The notes under the pieces: model-generated
The model's input: only the letters and a program-made list of their open reading frames with translations
The model's database searches: none
Told to the model about the DNA's origin: nothing
Program-made: the position numbers and the translations under genes
NCBI GenBank assembly: GCA_965237875.1
Contig: CBDEGP010000001.1
Location: forward strand, 248,001 to 312,000
DNA: 64,000 nucleotides
From: DAOUJI01 sp965237875
GTDB lineage: Bacteria > Chloroflexota > Dehalococcoidia > Lucifugimonadales > JAGWBF01
Direction: 5' to 3'
Shown: positions 42,279 to 50,818 of the stretch, in pieces
Layout: the number at the start of each line of letters is the position of its first letter
Numbering within the stretch: the stretch's first letter is position 1

Positions 42279-43022
42279 CTACACGGCCAGTCCGCCGTCG
42301 ATGCCCAGCGTCTGGCCTGTAATGTACCCCGCGCCTTCGGAGGCCAGGAAGCACACAGCTTCCGCTACAGCTTCCGGTGTCCCGAACCGGTTCATGGGAA
42401 TGCGTGAGAGGATGGCCTTTCGGACCTCTTCCGGCAGCCGGTCCACCATGTCCGTGGTTATGTACCCGGGGGCCAGGGCGTTGACGGTGATGTTCCTGGA
42501 GGCCACCTCCCGGGCCACGGCCTTGGTGAACCCTATCATCCCGGCTTTGGAAGCGGCGTAGTTGGCCTGGCCGGCGTTGCCCGAAACTCCCACCACCGAC
42601 GAGATGTTCACAATGCGCCCGTAACGCTTGCGCACCATGTGGGGCAGGACCGCGTGTGTGCATAGGAAAGCGCTGCGGAGGTTTACGTTGATGACCTGGT
42701 CCCAATCTTCCGCGGTCATTCTTAGGAGCAGCTTGTCCCTGGTTATTCCTGCATTGTTCACCAGGACGTCCACGCTGCCCCATTGGTCCATAGTCTTTGC
42801 GACCAATGCTTCAACCTCGCCCTGGACGGAAACGTCGGCCCCAATGGCCAGGGCCTCGCCTCCGGCTTCCTCGATGGTTGAAACAACGCGCGCCGCTCTT
42901 TCCGCTCCGGTGTGGTAGTTCACCGCCACCTTGGCTCCCTGCCTCGCGAGGGTGAGGGCAATAACCTCTCCGATGCCCCGGGAAGCGCCTGTCACCAGGG
43001 CTACCCGTTGCTCAAGATTCAT
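42279..43022 (-). CDS. fabG: 3-oxoacyl-[acyl-carrier-protein] reductase
   Basis: A 247-residue NADPH-dependent reductase of fatty acid elongation. VALVTGASRGIGEVIALTLA is the cofactor loop; NNAG, the catalytic Ser-Tyr-Lys in SSVVGVSGNAGQANYAASKAG, and PGYITTDM are all present. The ending GQTLGIDGGLAV is standard. plsX lies 53 bases upstream, a common fatty-acid/phospholipid pairing. Confidence 0.95.
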   Translation of the reverse strand: MNLEQRVALVTGASRGIGEVIALTLARQGAKVAVNYHTGAERAARVVSTIEEAGGEALAIGADVSVQGEVEALVAKTMDQWGSVDVLVNNAGITRDKLLLRMTAEDWDQVINVNLRSAFLCTHAVLPHMVRKRYGRIVNISSVVGVSGNAGQANYAASKAGMIGFTKAVAREVASRNITVNALAPGYITTDMVDRLPEEVRKAILSRIPMNRFGTPEAVAEAVCFLASEGAGYITGQTLGIDGGLAV

Positions 43023-43075
43023 TCAACCTCACAACCTCAGCTTCATGGGAAATCGTGCTGCTGGCCGGGCGTTCG

Positions 43076-44125
43076 TCACGCCTGGCTCTCGGCTTCCGGA
43101 CCTCCCAGCGCCGCCAACTGACCCCTGAAGCTGCTAACCAAGTCCAGTTCGACAATCCTGCGGGCGGTGTCGATGGCGCCGGAGACCCCGTCGGCCTTTG
43201 ACGAGCCATGCCCCACCACTACCGCCCCGTCCACTCCGAACAGCGGGCCCCCCATCTTCCTGGGCAAGTTGTTGGCCTCCCACACGCTATATGCCAGGCT
43301 GTCCAACTGGTCAGCGGGGAGTTTGTCCTGAAGGACCTTTTTCAGGTAGTGGGATATGGTCGCTCCCAGCCCCTCGGTGAATTTGAGAAGGATGTTGCCG
43401 ACGAAACCGTCGCATACGATGACGTCGGCCTTGCCGGTGAAGAAGTCCATGCCCTCCACGTTGCCCACGAAATTCAGGGCGCTGCCTTTGAAAAGCTGGT
43501 AGGCCTCCTGGACTTGGCGGTTTCCCTTGGCCTCCTCCGAACCCACACTGAGCAGCCCGACTCGAGGGTTCTCGATGCCCAGGAAGCTGGAAGCAAACAC
43601 ACTGCCCATTGCCGCGAAGCTCAAGAGCAGGGGCGTTCTGCAGTCCACGCTGCTTCCCATGTCGATGAGCACCGTTCGCGGCGCCAGGCCCAGGAAGGGG
43701 CCTCCTATACATGGCCGCTCCAGACCGGGCAGCATACCCAACACCAGGGCGCTGGACGCCATGGTGGCCCCGGTTGACCCCATGGACACCACTGCGTCCG
43801 CCATGCCTTTCTTGACCATCTTGGTGGCCACTGCCACCGAGGCCTGGGGTTTGCTGCGCAACGCCTGTAGAGGGTGTTCGTCGTCGCCGATGCGGCCTAC
43901 GGCCGGGACGATGGTGATGCGGGAGTCTTGTGCGTCGGTCAGGCCGCAGGAGGCCAGCTCTCTTTCAATGGCGGTTTGGTCACCCACCAACGCTATACGG
44001 ACTTGTTGAGTTCCGGCGGCCTCGACGGCTCCTTTTACCACCTCCGCCGGAGCATGGTCTCCCCCCATTGCGTCTACGGCCACCCGGATGGCGCTGCCGG
44101 CGGAGCCGGACGTGCCGTCGCTCAT
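43076..44125 (-). CDS. plsX: phosphate acyltransferase PlsX
   Basis: A 349-residue enzyme converting acyl-ACP to acyl-phosphate for phospholipid synthesis. VAVDAMGGDHAPAEVVKGA, DVIVCDGFVGNILLKFTEG and GGPLFGVDGAVVVGHG are the family blocks. Followed by fabG; acpP is not adjacent. No clear promoter found in the 142-base gap to the MaoC gene. Confidence 0.96.
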   Translation of the reverse strand: MSDGTSGSAGSAIRVAVDAMGGDHAPAEVVKGAVEAAGTQQVRIALVGDQTAIERELASCGLTDAQDSRITIVPAVGRIGDDEHPLQALRSKPQASVAVATKMVKKGMADAVVSMGSTGATMASSALVLGMLPGLERPCIGGPFLGLAPRTVLIDMGSSVDCRTPLLLSFAAMGSVFASSFLGIENPRVGLLSVGSEEAKGNRQVQEAYQLFKGSALNFVGNVEGMDFFTGKADVIVCDGFVGNILLKFTEGLGATISHYLKKVLQDKLPADQLDSLAYSVWEANNLPRKMGGPLFGVDGAVVVGHGSSKADGVSGAIDTARRIVELDLVSSFRGQLAALGGPEAESQA

Positions 44126-44267
44126 CGTCCCATTCCTTCCACATTCTTGGACAAAGCTATAGTCATTCGGTTGCCGGAAGTCTTCCAGGCCCAGCCATGT
44201 TGGCGTTTAAGCAGCCGGTCTTCCATATCCGGTGGCAGCATTTTAGGGCAAAACAAGGCGTTTGTCC

Positions 44268-44687
44268 TTAGTGTTCCTGGCTTCTAACCGAAAGGCCGGC
44301 TGTTCCCGATATGATTTCCTCGTTGCGTTGGTTGTTCAGTCCTATCGTGCACTCGACACCGCTTTCCGATCCCTCACCGTGGACCTTGGCCACTCTACCC
44401 CAGGACTTCAGGGTGTCTCCAGGATAGGCGGCCCCTTTGAACCTTACTCTAAGCCGTCCCGACCTTAGCCAGTCCTCACCGAAGGCGCCGGTCAGCATCT
44501 CCGACAGAAGGGCAAGAGTCAACATGCCGTGGGAAATGATCCCTCCGAACTGGGTGGCGGCCGCGAACTCCTGGTCCAGATGAAGGGGGTTGTGATCGCC
44601 GGAGGCCTCCGCATAGCTGGCGATCCGCTGGAGGGTGACGGTCCGCTGGACCTCGGGCAGGGTCTGGTCGGGGACCCACTTAACCAA
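44268..44687 (-). CDS. MaoC-like hot-dog dehydratase subunit
   Basis: A hot-dog-fold (R)-hydratase. VTLQRIASYAEASGDHNPLHLD and GIISHGMLTLALLSEML carry the Asp and His of the hydratase motif. TTG at 44687 was chosen because it matches the family start and overlaps the end of the upstream gene; GTG at 44699 is an alternative. It works as the catalytic half with the preceding gene, as in split FAS1-like dehydratases that hydrate enoyl-CoA. Confidence 0.85.
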   Translation of the reverse strand: MVKWVPDQTLPEVQRTVTLQRIASYAEASGDHNPLHLDQEFAAATQFGGIISHGMLTLALLSEMLTGAFGEDWLRSGRLRVRFKGAAYPGDTLKSWGRVAKVHGEGSESGVECTIGLNNQRNEEIISGTAGLSVRSQEH

Positions 44688-45099
44688 TCCCAGCCTCACG
44701 GACGGGGACCAGGACCGTGGTCTTACCCCGGATGAGCTCGCGCTTCTCATGGCCTGTCACAGTGAAGTCGACGGTGATGAAGCGCCATTCTCCGCGCTGA
44801 ATAGGACGGGACAATCTTCCCACGCATGCAACCGTTTCACCCAGAGCCGCCGGTTTGAGGCAGCGTATCTCCTGGGAGGCGTGTATGGTGCCGCCGGGAA
44901 GGGACAGGAGGTCCAACATTCGCCCCAAAGCCTGAGCGGCCAGAGCTAAAGGCGGAGCCGTGTTGAGGTCCCCGTAAATAGGCAACTCATCTCCGACGGC
45001 CTCCAGATAAGCTTGCCGGGAGTCGGCGTCCAGTGTCCACTCACCCAGGCTGAATTCGTCCCCCGGCTGGGGCGGCTGGGGCAATCGTTCCTGACCCAT
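44680..45099 (-). CDS. MaoC N-terminal-type dehydratase subunit
   Basis: A 139-residue hot-dog protein of the FAS1-like dehydratase N-domain group (GDELPIYGDLNTAPPLALAAQALG, GTIHASQEIRCLKPAALGETV). It lacks the catalytic Asp-His motif that its downstream neighbour has, so the two should form a heterodimer. Overlaps the start of that gene by 8 bases. Confidence 0.85.
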   Translation of the reverse strand: MGQERLPQPPQPGDEFSLGEWTLDADSRQAYLEAVGDELPIYGDLNTAPPLALAAQALGRMLDLLSLPGGTIHASQEIRCLKPAALGETVACVGRLSRPIQRGEWRFITVDFTVTGHEKRELIRGKTTVLVPVREAGIG

Positions 45100-45128
45100 A
45101 GCTGGGAATTATAGCACAGCGGCCCCAG

Positions 45129-46682
45129 CTACCGTCCCTCCCGGATGAAGTCGGCTATGCGCTCGGCAATCATCATAGTGGTGACGTTGGTGTTGGCGCG
45201 GATGCAATCGGGCATGATGGACGCGTCCACCACCCGCAGCCCCTCCATCCCGTGGACCCTGCCATATTGGTCCACCACGGACGTGGGATCGGAGGCCGGA
45301 CCCATCTTGCAGGTGCATGAGATATGGTGGGAGGTGGACACTTCCCTGAGCATCCACTCGTCCAAGGCGTCGTCGGAGGCAAGCTGCTCATCGGTGGGTA
45401 CCATTCTCTCCACCACCAGTTTCTGGAACTCTTCGTGCGTTCCCAGCCGGGCGCACAACCGCACCATCTCCCTCATCCTCTCCCGGTCCCACGGGTCGCT
45501 GAGCAGTCTGTAGTCCAGGAAGGGTTGGACCGACGGATCGGCGGAGCTCAGACGAAGCTCGCCTGCCGAGGCCGCCAGTTGGAGCCCTGCTATCATCCTG
45601 ATGCCGACGGAGGTCAACCTGTCTCCGCCTCTCTCGGGACGGTCCGGGGCGAAGGAGTTCATGGAGACCTTCATGTCGTTCCTGAGACTTGATCCGGCGG
45701 CTGTGTATCGCAGCCCCACCTGATTGCGGGGAGCGAATGGGTCCATCGGGACCTCGGGCCTGGCCCTCCACGTGACGTAGACGTGGGGATGGTCTCTCAG
45801 GTTTTGCCCGACGCCGGGCAGATCATGGATGACGGAGATGCCGTGGCTCCTGATATGGTCAGCCGGACCCACCCCCGAAAGCATGAGGATGTGAGGCGAC
45901 CCCACAGGCCCTGCGCTGAGGATGATATTGTCGGCTTCGGCTGTGAACTTTTCTCCGCCGCTTTCCACTTCAACCCCCACCGCTCTGGCGCCGTCGAAAA
46001 CCAGGCGGTGCACCAGGCAGTTTGGTCGGATGGTGAGGTTCAGTCTGTGCCGCGCCATGTCCAGGTAACCCAGAGCAGTGCTCATGCGAATGCCGTTGGG
46101 GTTGTTGAACGGGTAGGGTCCCACGCCCCACGAGTCCGGATGGTTCATGTCGGGCATGTCCGGGAAGCCCGCGTCGGCGCAGGCGCGGTGGAAGGCTGTC
46201 TGAGGCGCCAGCCAGTCCTCTCTCTTGAAACGGCGGCAGATTATCGGCCCGTCAGTCCCATGAAAGTCGTCTCTGAAGTCGGTGTCAGTCTCCAGCTTTC
46301 GGAAGTACGGCAGCACGTTCGGGAACGCCCACTCGTCGTTGCCCCATGCCGCCCACGTGTCGTAGTCCTCGGGGACTCCCCTCAGGAAGACCTGCCCGTT
46401 GATCGCGCTGGACCCGCCGGTAACCTTTCCCCTGGGCACAAGCATGTCGGGATTCAGTTCCGAAGCCCGGCCTTTGAGCTGCCAGTTGTGGTCACTGGTT
46501 GTAATGTCGATTCCCGTGGCGTAACCGAATTTCACCTCTTCAGGAAGATGCTCGAAATCGGGATAGTCGGGCCCGGCTTCAAGAAGAAGGACAGAGCGGT
46601 CCTTGTCCTCGGTGAGCCTGGCCGCGAGGATGGACCCCGCCGAACCGGCGCCTATGACAATCCAGTCGTATTTCATTTTCAC
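45129..46682 (-). CDS. GMC family FAD-dependent oxidoreductase
   Basis: A 517-residue choline-dehydrogenase-like flavoprotein. The dinucleotide loop IVIGAGSAGSILAARL is at the N terminus; GGSSAINGQVFLRG is the GMC signature 1 region, and GPVGSPHILMLSGVGP signature 2. The end has the SHHISCTCKMG and VVDASIMP stretches with the active-site His. It would oxidise an alcohol; the substrate is unknown. It lies 29 bases upstream of the MaoC pair in the same direction. Confidence 0.94.
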   Translation of the reverse strand: MKMKYDWIVIGAGSAGSILAARLTEDKDRSVLLLEAGPDYPDFEHLPEEVKFGYATGIDITTSDHNWQLKGRASELNPDMLVPRGKVTGGSSAINGQVFLRGVPEDYDTWAAWGNDEWAFPNVLPYFRKLETDTDFRDDFHGTDGPIICRRFKREDWLAPQTAFHRACADAGFPDMPDMNHPDSWGVGPYPFNNPNGIRMSTALGYLDMARHRLNLTIRPNCLVHRLVFDGARAVGVEVESGGEKFTAEADNIILSAGPVGSPHILMLSGVGPADHIRSHGISVIHDLPGVGQNLRDHPHVYVTWRARPEVPMDPFAPRNQVGLRYTAAGSSLRNDMKVSMNSFAPDRPERGGDRLTSVGIRMIAGLQLAASAGELRLSSADPSVQPFLDYRLLSDPWDRERMREMVRLCARLGTHEEFQKLVVERMVPTDEQLASDDALDEWMLREVSTSHHISCTCKMGPASDPTSVVDQYGRVHGMEGLRVVDASIMPDCIRANTNVTTMMIAERIADFIREGR

Positions 46683-46748
46683 GCCTCCATCGTGGTGTTA
46701 TGGGCATCCGCTATGGTCCTCGAGCCGGAGACTCGCCGCTAACCTCCG

Positions 46749-46787
46749 TTAACACTCCGTTAATGGCCAGTTAAGAAAACCTTAAAC
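46749..46787 (+). promoter_or_regulatory. Pho-box-like direct repeats upstream of pstC
   Basis: TTAACA (46749), TTAATG (46760), TTAAGA (46771) and TTAAAC (46782) are spaced exactly 11 bases apart. This is the layout of PhoB/PhoP binding sites in Gram-positive and related bacteria (TT[A/C]ACA repeats at 11 bp). A possible -10 TAGTCT is at 46797-46802. Confidence 0.75.
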
Positions 46788-46889
46788 AACCAAGTCTAGT
46801 CTGGCAACTGTCGTGGGCTTGGCCGAGGGCTGCGCCGGTCCATAGCCTCGCACCCCGGCTATCCGCCCCAAGAAGAGTCTTCGAGGACG

Positions 46890-47849
46890 ATGAACGAGAC
46901 CGCAGCCGACAGAATAGTCGGAGTGACGCCCGCAGCCCAAGCGGCTGCCCGCATGCGCAGGCGAAAGGCCATCGAGGGAAAGGTGATGCAATTCCTTTTC
47001 TTCAGCTGCGCGTTGGTTTCGGTCCTCACCACCATTGGCATTCTTATCGGTCTGGCAGTCCAGTCAGTCCCCGTCTTCCAGGACGTCAATCCGATAGACT
47101 TCCTCTTCGGCACAACCTGGCAGCCCATAATCAAAGACATCGACGGAAACAACCACTTTGGCGTGTTGCCTCTGGTCTCAGGGACCTTTCTTGTAGCGGC
47201 CATTGCTGCGTTGGTGGCCATACCCGCGGGCGTAGGAGTGGCCATATTCCTATCCGAGTACGCCCCTGACAAAGTCCGGAGGACCATTAAACCCGCCCTG
47301 GAAGTCCTGGCGGGAATCCCCACGGTGGTCTACGGCTATTTTGCACTGACCTTCATCACTCCCCTGCTCCAGCACATCATACCGGACTTGCGCATTTTTA
47401 ACGCTCTCAGCGCCGGCCTGATCATGGGGCTGATGATCCTTCCCATGGTCTCCTCTCTGACGGAAGACGCCATGTTGGCCGTGCCCCGGTCCTTGAGAGA
47501 GGCGGCCTATGCCTTGGGGGCGACCAGGCTTGAAGTTGCAACGCGGGTGGTGGTCCCGGCGGCCCTGTCGGGCATCGTGACAGCCTTCATAGTCGGCATT
47601 TCGCGGGCCGTAGGTGAAACCATGCTGGTGACCATAGCCGCCGGTGCGGCGCCCAACCTGACTCTGAACCCGACCGAGAGCATCCAGACCATGACAGCCT
47701 ACATAGCACAGATAGGTCTCGGCGAGGCCGCCCACGGGAGCATCGAGTTCAACGCCATCTTCGCCGTTGGGCTGCTCCTATTCGTACTCACACTGGGTCT
47801 GAATATCGTGGGGAGCGTGATTGTAGCCCGCTGGAGGGAAAAATACTAG
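46890..47849 (+). CDS. pstC: phosphate ABC transporter permease PstC
   Basis: A 319-residue inner-membrane subunit of the high-affinity phosphate importer. About six hydrophobic segments; the EAA loop EAAYALGATRLEVATRVVVPAALSGI is near residue 205. Ends WREKY. CGAGGA precedes the ATG. Overlaps pstA by 1 base (TAGTG). pstS and pstB are not in this window; expression is probably phosphate-controlled via the upstream boxes. Confidence 0.95.
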   Translation: MNETAADRIVGVTPAAQAAARMRRRKAIEGKVMQFLFFSCALVSVLTTIGILIGLAVQSVPVFQDVNPIDFLFGTTWQPIIKDIDGNNHFGVLPLVSGTFLVAAIAALVAIPAGVGVAIFLSEYAPDKVRRTIKPALEVLAGIPTVVYGYFALTFITPLLQHIIPDLRIFNALSAGLIMGLMILPMVSSLTEDAMLAVPRSLREAAYALGATRLEVATRVVVPAALSGIVTAFIVGISRAVGETMLVTIAAGAAPNLTLNPTESIQTMTAYIAQIGLGEAAHGSIEFNAIFAVGLLLFVLTLGLNIVGSVIVARWREKY

Positions 47850-48727
47850 TGGAGAGTCGTTCCGTCCACTCCCAGAATATGGCATTCCGGAAGACCCTGG
47901 GAGCAGTCGCCTACGTCGTATTCCTAGCTGCCGTAGTGGTTGGCGTCGGCGGGCTTGCGGTATTGCTGATACAGGTCTTTGTCGAAGGGGTGCCCTGGCT
48001 TAGCTGGGACTTTCTATCCAACTACCCCTCCAGATTTCCCGAACAGGCCGGCATCCGAGCGGCCATCTTGGGCACCCTCTGGCTAATGGCTTTCGTGGCC
48101 GTCTTCACAATACCGGTTGGAGTGGGCGCCGCCATATATCTTGAAGAGTACGCCCCAAGGAACCGGCTGACCCGGCTCATAGAAATCAACATCGGGAACC
48201 TGGCGGGAGTTCCGTCGGTGGTGTATGGCCTTCTGGGTCTGGCCCTCTTTGTGCAGTGGCTGAGTATGGGACGGAGCATATTGTCGGCCGCTCTGACTCT
48301 CGCTCTCCTGGTGCTCCCCATTGTCATCCTTGCGTCCCGGGAAGCCATCCGTTCCGTTCCTTCCAGCCACCGCCAGGCGGCCTTCGCCCTGGGGGCAACC
48401 AAATGGGACGTGGTGAGGTCGGTGGTGCTTCCCTCGGCCGTGCCGGGCATCCTCACAGGGACTATTCTTGCCATGTCCCGCGCGATAGGCGAAGCGGCCC
48501 CTGTCATCTTCATCAGCGCCTTGGTGTTCCTGACTTTCGACCCCACGTCGCCGCTGGACCGTTTCACTGTTCTGCCCATCCAGATATTCGCCTGGGTGAA
48601 CCAGCCGCAGGAGGAGTATCGCGGGCTGGCGGCGGCGGGAATCATCGTCCTGCTGGCCATACTCCTGGGAATGAACGCCATAGCCATTTACCTTCGCAAC
48701 AAATACCAAAGGCGGGCAGAGGACTAG
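47849..48727 (+). CDS. pstA: phosphate ABC transporter permease PstA
   Basis: A 292-residue membrane partner of PstC. Family blocks VGVGAAIYLEEYAPRN, VPSVVYGLLGLALFV and the EAA loop RQAAFALGATKWDVVRSVVLPSAVPGI. GTG start overlaps the pstC stop. The aquaporin gene follows 58 bases later in the same direction. Confidence 0.95.
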   Translation: MESRSVHSQNMAFRKTLGAVAYVVFLAAVVVGVGGLAVLLIQVFVEGVPWLSWDFLSNYPSRFPEQAGIRAAILGTLWLMAFVAVFTIPVGVGAAIYLEEYAPRNRLTRLIEINIGNLAGVPSVVYGLLGLALFVQWLSMGRSILSAALTLALLVLPIVILASREAIRSVPSSHRQAAFALGATKWDVVRSVVLPSAVPGILTGTILAMSRAIGEAAPVIFISALVFLTFDPTSPLDRFTVLPIQIFAWVNQPQEEYRGLAAAGIIVLLAILLGMNAIAIYLRNKYQRRAED

Positions 48728-48785
48728 GCTGCCCAGAGGTCCGTTGCGTGCAAAAAGCGTCAACTCCAGGCGGCGGGACCGCTAG

Positions 48786-49478
48786 ATGCTAATCCGAAAC
48801 CGGGTGGACCTTTTTCGACGGTGCGCGGCAGAGTTCACCGGGACCTTTGGTCTGGTGTTTGCGGGGACCGGCGCCATCATGGTGGACCAAATCTCCGGAG
48901 GCGCCGTCACCAACCTTGGCATAGGTCTTACATTCGGGTTGATCGTGGCCGCCATGATCTATTCGCTGGGCCACGTTTCGGGAGCCCACATCAATCCTGC
49001 GGTTACGCTGGGGTTCGCCCTTGCCCGCCGGTTCCCATGGCGGGAAGCGCCCCTTTATGCAGGGTCCCAGTTGGGGGGTGCGGCGGCGGCGAGCCTGGTC
49101 TTGTGGGGTCTCCTGGGCAACGCCGCGGACATGGGGGCCACCACACCGTCCGGGGGCGCTTGGCAGTCGTTCGGGACGGAGATAGTCCTTACCTTCTTCC
49201 TGATGCTGGTCATCATCTCGGTGGCCACCGACCCACGGTCCCGGCCTCACGCAGCGCCTCTAGCCATCGGCAGCGTCGTGGCGCTGGAAGCGACCTTCGC
49301 AGGACCCATTTCCGGCGCATCCATGAACCCCGCCAGGTCTTTCGGCCCGGCTTTGGTCGGATGGGTATGGCGCCACCACTGGATTTACTGGCTGGCTCCG
49401 GCGGTTGGGGCCGGGTTGGCTGTGCTGCTGTACAAGTTCCTCGGGAACACCGAAAAACCCACGAGCGAGGAACTTTAG
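48786..49478 (+). CDS. MIP-family aquaporin
   Basis: A 230-residue channel with six membrane segments. Both half-helix NPA signatures are present: SGAHINPAVT and SGASMNPARS. The aromatic/Arg filter has Arg after the second NPA as usual. Probably a water or small-solute (possibly arsenite or glycerol) channel. Lies after pstA, an unusual neighbour; cotranscription is possible. Confidence 0.92.
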   Translation: MLIRNRVDLFRRCAAEFTGTFGLVFAGTGAIMVDQISGGAVTNLGIGLTFGLIVAAMIYSLGHVSGAHINPAVTLGFALARRFPWREAPLYAGSQLGGAAAASLVLWGLLGNAADMGATTPSGGAWQSFGTEIVLTFFLMLVIISVATDPRSRPHAAPLAIGSVVALEATFAGPISGASMNPARSFGPALVGWVWRHHWIYWLAPAVGAGLAVLLYKFLGNTEKPTSEEL

Positions 49479-49605
49479 GGGAATCACCTGAGTATCGCCT
49501 CAGGCGTTCTATCGCCTTCAATCGCAGACTCGATGCCATAGGCTTGCCGAAAGTCAGTCCCTGCCCCAAAATATTAGGTGGCGAACCTAGGTCGGCCCCG
49601 TCGTG

Positions 49606-49634
49606 TTGACACCATCTGTCTTGGGCGCTAGCGT
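49606..49634 (+). promoter_or_regulatory. possible promoter of the LLM oxidoreductase gene
   Basis: TTGACA at 49606-49611, 17-base spacer, TAGCGT at 49629-49634, 46 bases before the GTG start. The -10 is a weak match. Confidence 0.4.
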
Positions 49635-49679
49635 TACTCCTAATAAAGGGCAATTCGGAAATGAGAAAAGGGGGAAATC

Positions 49680-50765
49680 GTGGAGTTTGGACTTTTCCAC
49701 CACTGGGACCCTTTGTACCACACTGACGGCAAGCTGGCGGAAGAGGATGCCTACTCGGCCAACTTCAAGGAAGTTGACGAACTTGAGCAGATGGGATGGG
49801 ACTACATCTGGCTGGCGGGGGCCCACTTCGCCGCCCATGCCTGCATGGACCCCCAGGTCTTCGTCCTGGCCGCCGCAATAGCCAACCGCACGAAAAACAT
49901 CAAGATAGGCTCTTCCATCCACCGCCCGGAACTGAAGGTCGAGGGGGAGACCCTGGACCCCAAAACAGCCCTGGCCAGCGCCAGGTACTCCTTCGACAAC
50001 CTTCAGCACGAGGACCCCATACAGGTCGCCGAGTCCGTGTCTATGGTCGACCAGCTCAGCATGGGACGGTTCATCTACGGGGCCGGCGCCCGCACACGGG
50101 GCGACGACAGGCGCAGGGAGCATTTCTTCGAGTTCCTGGACCTGCTTAAGCAGCTATGGACCGAGGACCACTTCTCCGGCTTCGAGGGCAAGTACTATAA
50201 CTATCCCTCGTTTTATGAAACGAGCCTCAGCATACCAAAGCCCTACCAGAAGCCCTATCCTCCTATGCTGCTCCCAGTTGACAGCCAGGCCAGCTTCATT
50301 CCCATGGGGCAACAGGGCTACCGCATCGCCATTGGCGGCGGGGGCTCTCACAACCCTCGGGGGTCATCGGTGTTGCGGGAGGACGTGGAGAACTACCGGC
50401 AGGCCTGGAGGGACGCGGGTCACCCCGGTGAGCCAACTACAGTGATACGGATACCCACACTGGTGGCCGAGACAAAAGCGGAGGCGCAGAGGGGGGCTGA
50501 TGCGCTGATGGAGGAGGCACGTAAGTACGCCGCCCGGCTTGACTTGTCCTTCGGCACCTCAGGGACGCAAAGCGTCGCCGAGACCGAGCAGACAAACCTG
50601 TTTGGCACTCCCGACGAGGTGGTGGAGCGAATTCAGATTCTGCATGACGACTTCGCCGCCGACGAAATCATGTTCGAGGTCAACTGGGTCTCCGCCGTCC
50701 CCAGGGACGTGGTGCTGAACACCATGCGTGTCATCACCGACAAGGTCATCCCTAGGTTCAAGTAA
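49680..50765 (+). CDS. luciferase-like (LLM) flavin-dependent oxidoreductase
   Basis: A 361-residue LLM-class TIM-barrel protein. MEFGLFHHWDP at the start, WLAGAHFAAH at residues about 42-51, NRTKNIKIGSSI and a MGRFIYGAGARTRGDD block; late LFGTPDEVVERIQ is characteristic. Start is GTG with GGGGGAAA upstream. Substrate and cofactor (FMN or F420) are unknown. Convergent with the next LLM gene 53 bases away. Confidence 0.92.
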   Translation: MEFGLFHHWDPLYHTDGKLAEEDAYSANFKEVDELEQMGWDYIWLAGAHFAAHACMDPQVFVLAAAIANRTKNIKIGSSIHRPELKVEGETLDPKTALASARYSFDNLQHEDPIQVAESVSMVDQLSMGRFIYGAGARTRGDDRRREHFFEFLDLLKQLWTEDHFSGFEGKYYNYPSFYETSLSIPKPYQKPYPPMLLPVDSQASFIPMGQQGYRIAIGGGGSHNPRGSSVLREDVENYRQAWRDAGHPGEPTTVIRIPTLVAETKAEAQRGADALMEEARKYAARLDLSFGTSGTQSVAETEQTNLFGTPDEVVERIQILHDDFAADEIMFEVNWVSAVPRDVVLNTMRVITDKVIPRFK

Positions 50766-50818
50766 AGCGGGGCGCCGCTCCCCGGATCAGGGTGTTCGCC
50801 AAGCCTCGGGCAAGGCCC

